Shown here: positions 58,952 through 64,000 of the stretch, piece by piece
Position numbering within the stretch: position 1 is the stretch's first letter
Layout of the letters: each line of letters begins with the position of its first letter
Assembly: GCA_030263805.2 (NCBI GenBank)
Contig: CP136010.1
Coordinates: 4,169,001 to 4,233,000 of the forward strand
Reading direction: 5' to 3'
From: Pseudomonas sp. FeN3W
GTDB taxonomy: Bacteria; Pseudomonadota; Gammaproteobacteria; Pseudomonadales; Pseudomonadaceae
Length of the DNA stretch: 64,000 bases
Position numbers and translations under genes: made by a program
Notes under the pieces: model-generated
The model's database searches: none
What the model saw: the letters and a program-made list of their open reading frames with translations, nothing else
Told to the model about the DNA's origin: nothing

Positions 58952-60439
58952 TCAGTTGACCCGGTCCAGCAGGTACTGGGTCAACAGCGGCACGGGGCGG
59001 CCGGTGGCACCTTTTTCCTTGCCGCCGCTGGTCCAGGCGGTGCCGGCGATATCCAGGTGCGCCCAGGCGAACTTCTTGGTGAAGCGCGAAAGGAAACAGG
59101 CAGCCGTGATGGTGCCAGCCTTGGGGCCACCGATGTTGGCGATATCGGCGAAGGGGCTATCCAGCTGTTCCTGGTATTCGTCGAACAGCGGCAGCTGCCA
59201 GGCGCGGTCGGCCGCGTTCTCGCCAGCCTGCAGCAGTTGCTGCACCAGGGCGTCGTTGTTGCCCAGCAGGCCGGACGTGTTGCTGCCCAGGGCGACGATG
59301 CAGGCGCCGGTCAGCGTGGCCACGTCGATCACCGCGCGCGGTTCGAAGCGTTCGGCGTAGGTCAGTGCATCGCACAGCACCAGACGGCCTTCGGCATCGG
59401 TGTTGAGGATTTCCACGGTCTGGCCGCTCATGGTGGTGACGATGTCGCCCGGGCGGGTGGCGCCGCCGCTGGGCATGTTCTCGGCACAGGCCAGCAGACA
59501 GACCAGGTTGATCGGCAGCTGCAGCTCCAGCACGGCCTTTAGGGTGCCGAGTACGCTGGCGGCGCCGCCCATGTCGTACTTCATCTCGTCCATGCCCTGG
59601 CCCGGCTTGAGGCTGATGCCACCGGTATCGAAGGTGATGCCTTTGCCCACCAGGGCATACGGCTGGTCGCCCTTCTTGCCGCCGTTGTACTGCATGACGA
59701 TGATGCAGCCGGGCTGTTCGCTACCCTGGGAAACCGCGAGGAAGGCACCAGCGCCAAGATCACGCAGCTTCTTCTCGTCGAGCACGTCGACCTTCAGGCC
59801 CTTGTAGGCCTTGCTCATCTGCTTCGCCTGTTCGGCGATGTAGGTCGGGTGGCAGACGTTCGGGGGCAGGTTGCCGAGGTCGCGGGTGAAGGCCATGCCA
59901 CTGGCGATCGCCGAGGCTTCGCGGGTCGCGCGTTCCACCTCGGGCTGCTCGCTCTTGTCACACAGCAGGATGATCTTCTGCAGTGCGCGCGGGTCGGCTT
60001 TCTTGCTCTTGAAGCGATCGAACACGTACTGGCCGTCGGCGAGGATTTCCACCAGCAGGCGAGTGCGGCCGTAGCTGTCGCGGCCTTTGACCTGAACATC
60101 CTGCATGGCGAAGGCCGCATCGGCACCGCCGAGGCCCTTGATTGCGGCAAGTGCGGCATTGGCGATCTTGCGCCACTGGCGATTGTCCAGCTCGTCGGCC
60201 TTGCCGATCCCGACCAGCAGTACGCGCTCGGCCTTGAGGCCGGGCAGGCCATGCAACAGCAGGGTCTGACCGGCTTTGCCCTGGATGTCGCCACGCTTGA
60301 GCGCAGCGCTGAGCGCGCCGCCGCTGGTGCTGTCTACGCTCTGCGCGACGCTGCCGAGAAGGCAATCATCGCCGAGCGGCAGAATCAGGGTGGCGGTCTT
60401 CTGGGTGGAGGCTTTGGCGCTTTTGACAACAAATTCCAT
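58952..60439 (-). CDS. pepA: Leucyl aminopeptidase
   Basis: 495-aa M17 aminopeptidase, also known in E. coli as a DNA-binding co-factor in Xer recombination and carAB control. The C-terminal catalytic domain has GKGITFDTGGISLKPGQGMDEMKYDMGGAA and the signature NTDAEGRLVLCDAL, with the two metal sites. The N-terminal macro-like domain is at ~1-160. The start MEFVVKSAKAST is family-typical. Divergent from lptF, a common arrangement. Confidence 0.97.
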   Translation of the reverse strand: MEFVVKSAKASTQKTATLILPLGDDCLLGSVAQSVDSTSGGALSAALKRGDIQGKAGQTLLLHGLPGLKAERVLLVGIGKADELDNRQWRKIANAALAAIKGLGGADAAFAMQDVQVKGRDSYGRTRLLVEILADGQYVFDRFKSKKADPRALQKIILLCDKSEQPEVERATREASAIASGMAFTRDLGNLPPNVCHPTYIAEQAKQMSKAYKGLKVDVLDEKKLRDLGAGAFLAVSQGSEQPGCIIVMQYNGGKKGDQPYALVGKGITFDTGGISLKPGQGMDEMKYDMGGAASVLGTLKAVLELQLPINLVCLLACAENMPSGGATRPGDIVTTMSGQTVEILNTDAEGRLVLCDALTYAERFEPRAVIDVATLTGACIVALGSNTSGLLGNNDALVQQLLQAGENAADRAWQLPLFDEYQEQLDSPFADIANIGGPKAGTITAACFLSRFTKKFAWAHLDIAGTAWTSGGKEKGATGRPVPLLTQYLLDRVN

Positions 60440-60705
60440 GACGTGGTGTCCCCAAGACAAAGAGTCGGGTTTGCAGGATAATGCCGGGCTTATTTTTCCG
60501 GTGGTTCGCCTGTTCGGTCGTTGCTAACGACTGCGCTAGGCTAGAAACGTTGCAATCTTCGATGCTTCGCGATTGCCTCGGCGCGGCGGTCCGCGTCCGC
60601 TCGGTGCGTCATTACCCAATTTCCAACGGCCCGTTCTGGCGGGCCGGCAACTGGCGGCTAGTTTGAGCGTTGCCGCCAGAGCCTGACAACCCTGGAGTGT
60701 CTGGT

Positions 60706-61827
60706 TTGATCGTCTTTCGTTACCTGTCCCGAGAGCTGCTGGTCACCATGAGCGCGGTCAGTGCCGTGCTGCTGGTGATCATCATGAGCGGCCGTTTCAT
60801 CAAGTATCTGGCGCAGGCTGCGCAGGGGCTGCTCGATCCAGGGGTGCTGTTGCTGATCATGGGCTTTCGTCTGCCCGGCTTTCTGCAACTGATCCTCCCG
60901 CTCGGGCTGTTCCTCGGCATTTTGCTGGCCTACGGGCGCCTCTATCTGGAAAGCGAGATGACGGTGCTTTCGGCAACGGGCATGAGCCAGCGTCGGCTGC
61001 TGGTCTACAGCCTGGCACCCGCCGCCCTGGTGTCGGTCGTGGTGGGCTGGCTGAGCCTGGGATTGGCACCGCAGGGCATCGCCGAGGTGGACCGTATCCT
61101 CAATCAGCAGGACTCCCTGACCGAGTTCGACACGCTGGTGCCGGGGCGTTTCCAGACATTGCGCGGCGGCTCACGGGTAACCTACACCCGCGAGTTATCC
61201 GCTGATCGCAGCGAGCTCGGCGGGGTGTTCATCTCTGAAACCAATGTTTCGCGTCAGACCGGTAAGGAAAGCGGGCTGTCGGTGCTGGTCGCCGAGAGCG
61301 GGCGGCAGGAGATCCAGCCCGATGGCAGTCGCTATCTGATTCTGGAAAACGGCTATCGCTACGACGGCAACCCGGGCCAGGCCGATTATCGCGCCATCCA
61401 ATACGACACCTATGGCGTGCTGCTTCCCAAGCCGGAAGTGAGCATGGAGCTGAGCGAGCGTGAGGCGCTGCCGACCCTGGAGCTGCTCGGCAGCGACAAC
61501 ATCCGCCATCGGACCGAACTGCAGTGGCGCTTCTCGTTGCCGTTGCTGGTGTTCGTCGTCACCGTACTCGCGGTGCCCCTGGCCAAGGTGAATCCGCGAC
61601 AGGGGCGTTTTCTCAAGTTGCTGCCGGCGATCCTGCTGTACATGACCTACCTCGCGTTGCTGATCGCCGTGCGCGGTGCGCTGGACAAGGGGCGGATCCC
61701 GATGGCGCTGGGCCTTTGGTGGGTGCACGGGCTGTTCCTGGCGATAGGCCTGTTGATGCTGTACTGGGAGCCGATCAGGCTGCGAATGAAGAAGGGCAGT
61801 GCGCAGCGGGAGGTGGCTCGTGGTTAA
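60706..61827 (+). CDS. lptF: LPS export permease LptF
   Basis: 373-aa inner-membrane permease of the LptB2FGC lipopolysaccharide export machine. N-terminal helices (RYLSRELLVTMSAVSAVLLVIIMSGRFIKYL, then MGFRLPGFLQLILPLGLFLGILLAYGRLYLESEMTVLSATGMS), a periplasmic jellyroll and C-terminal helices. I place the start at TTG 60706 (IVFRYLSREL) because GGAG lies 8-9 bp upstream, which aligns with E. coli MIIIRYLVRE; in-frame codons extend to 60670. Overlaps lptG by 8 bp. Confidence 0.94.
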   Translation: MIVFRYLSRELLVTMSAVSAVLLVIIMSGRFIKYLAQAAQGLLDPGVLLLIMGFRLPGFLQLILPLGLFLGILLAYGRLYLESEMTVLSATGMSQRRLLVYSLAPAALVSVVVGWLSLGLAPQGIAEVDRILNQQDSLTEFDTLVPGRFQTLRGGSRVTYTRELSADRSELGGVFISETNVSRQTGKESGLSVLVAESGRQEIQPDGSRYLILENGYRYDGNPGQADYRAIQYDTYGVLLPKPEVSMELSEREALPTLELLGSDNIRHRTELQWRFSLPLLVFVVTVLAVPLAKVNPRQGRFLKLLPAILLYMTYLALLIAVRGALDKGRIPMALGLWWVHGLFLAIGLLMLYWEPIRLRMKKGSAQREVARG

Positions 61828-62881
61828 GCTGGATCGCTATATCGGAGTCCATGTCTTTCTCGCGATTCTGACTGTCCTCGGCATCATCGTGGGGCTGGCT
61901 CTGCTATTCGCTTTCATCGATGAGTTGGGCGATGTAGAAGGTGGCTACGGACTGGGCGATGCCCTGCAATACGTGTTGCTGACGTCGCCTCGGCGTCTGT
62001 ATGAAATGCTGCCAATGGCGGCTCTGATCGGCTGTTTGATCGGCCTTGGCACGCTTGCCAGCAGCAGCGAACTGACCATCATGCGCGCGGCTGGCGTCTC
62101 GCTGGGACGCATCGTGGTGGCGGTGATGAAGCCGATGCTGGTGCTGCTCATTGCCGGCATTCTGATCGGTGAGTACGTTGCGCCGGCAACCGAGGACATT
62201 GCCCAGGCGCGGCGCTCCCTGGCGCAGGGTGCGGGCGAGGCGCAGAGCAGCAAGCGCGGCCTGTGGCACCGGCAGGAGAACGAGTTCGTGCACGTCAACG
62301 CCGTGCAGCCCGGCGGCGTGCTGGTGGGGGTGACACGCTATCGCTTCGATGACGAGCGCCAATTGTTGTCGTCCAGCTTTGCCCGTCGCGCCAGCTATCA
62401 GGCCGATCACTGGCTGCTCGAGAATATTTCGACCACCCATTTTCGAGGCGACCGCACCGAGGTGGTACGCACGCCGCAGGAACGCTGGGATGTCCAGCTG
62501 ACCCCGCAACTGCTCGGCACCGTGGTGATGGAGCCAGAAGCGCTGTCGATTACCGGCTTGTGGCGCTATATCCATTACCTGGGTGAACAGGGGCTGAACA
62601 ATGGTCGTTACTGGCTGGCGTTCTGGACCAAGGTGCTGCAGCCGGCCGTCACCGTTGCGCTGGTGCTGCTGGCGATCTCGTTCATCTTCGGGCCGCTGCG
62701 TTCGGTCACGCTCGGTCAGCGCATCTTCACCGGCGTAGTGGTCGGCTTCGTATTCCGCATCATTCAGGATCTGCTCGGGCCGGCTAGCCAGGTGTTCGGC
62801 TTCTCGCCGTTGCTTGCGGTGGTGCTGCCGGCAGGCATCTGTGCACTCATCGGAGCCTGGTTGCTGCGTCGGGCGGGATAG
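61820..62881 (+). CDS. lptG: LPS export permease LptG
   Basis: 353-aa partner permease of LptF. Starts from GTG 61820 (VKLDRYIGVHVFLAILTVLGIIVGL) with GGAGGTGG just upstream, overlapping the lptF stop codon by 8 bp. Helices, YEMLPMAALIGCLIGLGTLASSSELTIMRAAGVS and the C-terminal IISFIFGPLRSVTLGQRIFTGVVVGF-like segments match the family. No terminator is visible directly after; a palindrome and heptamer arrays follow. Confidence 0.95.
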   Translation: MVKLDRYIGVHVFLAILTVLGIIVGLALLFAFIDELGDVEGGYGLGDALQYVLLTSPRRLYEMLPMAALIGCLIGLGTLASSSELTIMRAAGVSLGRIVVAVMKPMLVLLIAGILIGEYVAPATEDIAQARRSLAQGAGEAQSSKRGLWHRQENEFVHVNAVQPGGVLVGVTRYRFDDERQLLSSSFARRASYQADHWLLENISTTHFRGDRTEVVRTPQERWDVQLTPQLLGTVVMEPEALSITGLWRYIHYLGEQGLNNGRYWLAFWTKVLQPAVTVALVLLAISFIFGPLRSVTLGQRIFTGVVVGFVFRIIQDLLGPASQVFGFSPLLAVVLPAGICALIGAWLLRRAG

Positions 62882-62944
62882 AGGCAGCTTCAAGCTGCAA
62901 GCTAAGCTCGAATAGCGCCTCGCGTCGGGAGTGGGTCCCCGCTC

Positions 62945-63011
62945 CGTAGGGTGCGCTCCGCGCACCGCGAACGACGGCACGAGTCCATCGGTGCGCGGAG
63001 CGCACCCTACG
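62945..63011. repeat. CGTAGGGTGCGC palindromic element
   Basis: A 67-bp inverted repeat with ends CGTAGGGTGCGCTCCGCGCACC and GGTGCGCGGAGCGCACCCTACG (near-perfect arms). It belongs to the GTAGG-bounded palindromes seen at 1720-1744, 25540-25602, 25762-25837 and 28147-28211. It lies downstream of lptG and may end or protect its transcript. Confidence 0.9.
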
Positions 63012-63052
63012 TGCTGGCCGGGAATTTGGGTGCGGTGGCGGGCGGGATAGAA

Positions 63053-63133
63053 GCAGCTTCAAGCTTCAAGCTTCAAGCGGCAAGAATGGCCGGCCGGGAG
63101 CGCATCCCAGCTTGTAGCTTGTAGCTTGTAGCT
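63053..63133. repeat. Two heptamer arrays in inverted arrangement
   Basis: An AGCTTCA-type heptamer is repeated ~3.5 times at 63053-63079. An AGCTTGT-type heptamer is repeated ~3.5 times at 63109-63133, overlapping the RDD stop region. Both share the GAAGCTT/AAGCTT core. Also a shorter CTTCAAGCTGCAAGCT at 62886-62905. Between lptG and the RDD gene; no gene lies here. Confidence 0.9.
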
Positions 63134-63629
63134 ATTTCTTATGAATATTCTTCGGCAGTTGCACGGCCTGGCTCTCCGAGTACATGTCGTGCCAGGTGCG
63201 TTTCTGTTTGTCGAACAGCATCCACCAATACCCCATGCCCAAGCACAGCAGCGATACCAGTGCGATCAGAAAACGCAAAAGTGCCTGCCAAAGATCAATG
63301 GCGGTCCCGTCTGCATTCTGGATCCGGATGCCCCAGACCTGCATGCCCAGCGTCTGGCCGCTGTGGGTCCAGAACTTGGCGAAAAAGCCGAACAGGCTGA
63401 ACAGCAGTAGGGTCGAGAGCAGGGGGTCGATATCCAGGCGGCCGGCGTCCGCAAGCTGTTGCAGCTGTTCACTGCCATAGAGCAGTCGTAGTAGCACCTG
63501 CTGATAGAGCAGTGTCACCACCATCATCAAGGCGATGCACAACAGGCTGTCATAGAACATCGCTGCAAGCCGGCGTACCAGGCCTGCAGCGGGAAACTGG
63601 CCCTGCGGGCTGAGCAGGTGTCTGCGCAT
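63132..63629 (-). CDS. RDD family membrane protein
   Basis: 165-aa protein with three membrane segments of the RDD family: the N-terminal RRLAAMFYDSLLCIALMMVVTLLYQQ (Arg and Asp of RDD), a second segment (LLSTLLLFSLFGFFAKFWTHSGQTLGMQVWGIRI) and a third (LLRFLIALVSLLCLGMGYWWMLF). Ends with KRTWHDMYSESQAVQ. Function unknown. Upstream (right) is the cold-shock gene, separated by a terminator. Confidence 0.9.
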   Translation of the reverse strand: MRRHLLSPQGQFPAAGLVRRLAAMFYDSLLCIALMMVVTLLYQQVLLRLLYGSEQLQQLADAGRLDIDPLLSTLLLFSLFGFFAKFWTHSGQTLGMQVWGIRIQNADGTAIDLWQALLRFLIALVSLLCLGMGYWWMLFDKQKRTWHDMYSESQAVQLPKNIHKK

Positions 63630-63681
63630 TGGGCGTCTCGATCAAAGGGTGGGCGGCGCATTCTACGGAATTGCGCGCATA

Positions 63682-63714
63682 AAAAAGCCCCTGATGTTGC
63701 CATCAGGGGCTTTT
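63682..63714 (-). terminator. Rho-independent terminator after cold-shock gene
   Basis: On the minus strand AAGCCCCTGATG/CATCAGGGGCTT with a GCAA loop is followed by TTTTTT. It ends the cold-shock transcript. Confidence 0.93.
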
Positions 63715-63726
63715 CGGAGAGGAGGC

Positions 63727-63939
63727 TTAGCCCAGGATCTGAACCTGGTCTGCCTGCATGCCCTTTTGACCTTGCACTGCGACGAAGCTGACTTTCTGGC
63801 CTTCTTTCAGGCTCTTGAAGCCGTTGCCTTCGATCGCGCGGAAGTGCACGAACAGATCCGGACCGCTCTCAGGAGTGATGAAACCAAAACCTTTCTCGTC
63901 GTTAAACCACTTGACGGTACCGTTCTGACGATTCGACAT
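63727..63939 (-). CDS. Cold-shock-domain protein (CspA family)
   Basis: 70-aa single CSD, nucleic-acid chaperone. RNP1 is KGFGFITP and RNP2 is LFVHFRAI, with the typical start NRQNGTVKWFNDEKG. Length and motifs match CspA/CapB-like proteins in pseudomonads. Followed by a strong terminator. The 5' untranslated region (63940 onward) is cut by the window end, so leader elements cannot be judged. Confidence 0.95.
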   Translation of the reverse strand: MSNRQNGTVKWFNDEKGFGFITPESGPDLFVHFRAIEGNGFKSLKEGQKVSFVAVQGQKGMQADQVQILG

Positions 63940-64000
63940 GTCTTTGTATCCTTGAAACTCAAAAGTAGAATTGCCCCCCGCAGAGCAGGAAGCTGGAACT

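Noticed and set aside
1..64000. tRNA, rRNA genes
   Set aside because: I looked for tRNA-like cloverleaf ends and rRNA segments in the intergenic regions and saw none; a small non-coding RNA cannot be ruled out by eye.

Overview
The window is a GC-rich chromosomal segment from a gamma-proteobacterium of the Pseudomonadaceae. Gene content and protein style (PuuD-type urate oxidation, 8-oxoguanine deaminase of the Pa0142 type, gcl-hyi-glxR, GAF-EAL protein, MltF, NhaD, LptFG, cold-shock protein) fit Pseudomonas sensu lato, perhaps the stutzeri/mendocina side. The genus is an inference; no rRNA or other marker gene is present.

Positions 1-36000 are a nearly complete purine-catabolism island. Right to left on the minus strand it holds 8-oxoguanine deaminase, a BMP-type periplasmic binding protein and a 2-oxoglutarate/Fe(II) oxygenase. 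xdhA-xdhB-xdhC-guaD follow (guanine to xanthine to urate). A GntR regulator on the plus strand, an AzgA-like purine permease, a LysE exporter and the plus-strand hydroxyisourate hydrolase come next. The island continues with puuE-uraD-alc-allA-puuD (urate to glyoxylate plus urea), a urate-type permease, a CPA2 cation antiporter, a xanthine-type permease, a Tsx/OmpK-like outer-membrane channel, a chemoreceptor and a RutR-like TetR regulator. At the far left gcl-hyi-glxR convert glyoxylate to tartronate semialdehyde and on toward glycerate, with a divergent LysR regulator. Together the genes describe sensing, uptake across both membranes, and the full route from guanine/xanthine/8-oxoguanine to a C3 unit. 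No urease lies in the window.

Two operator-like motifs tie the island together. A TTGTRTACAA palindrome occurs at six purine-related promoters, including one upstream of the GntR gene. A TTGAC-N6-GTCAG motif resembling the E. coli RutR box occurs upstream of xdhA (twice) and the AzgA-like permease, with a weaker match upstream of the BMP gene. The permease promoter carries both.

Positions 36000-64000 are ordinary core genome: SDR, P-type ATPase, mltF, a GIY-YIG protein, a GST-like protein, a DUF4344 peptidase with a PPK2-family kinase, yejK, MFS transporters, rlmF, an SLC13 permease, nhaD, valS-(hypothetical)-holC, pepA, lptFG, an RDD protein and a cold-shock protein. One intact IS3-family element (53684-54993) sits between nhaD and valS.

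The intergenic regions are rich in small repeats: a threefold 247-bp tandem repeat carrying the 3' end of the LysR gene plus a palindrome (4568-5308), dispersed GTAGG-bounded palindromes, a CCCTCTCCC inverted-repeat element, and heptamer arrays. No tRNA, rRNA or CRISPR array was seen.
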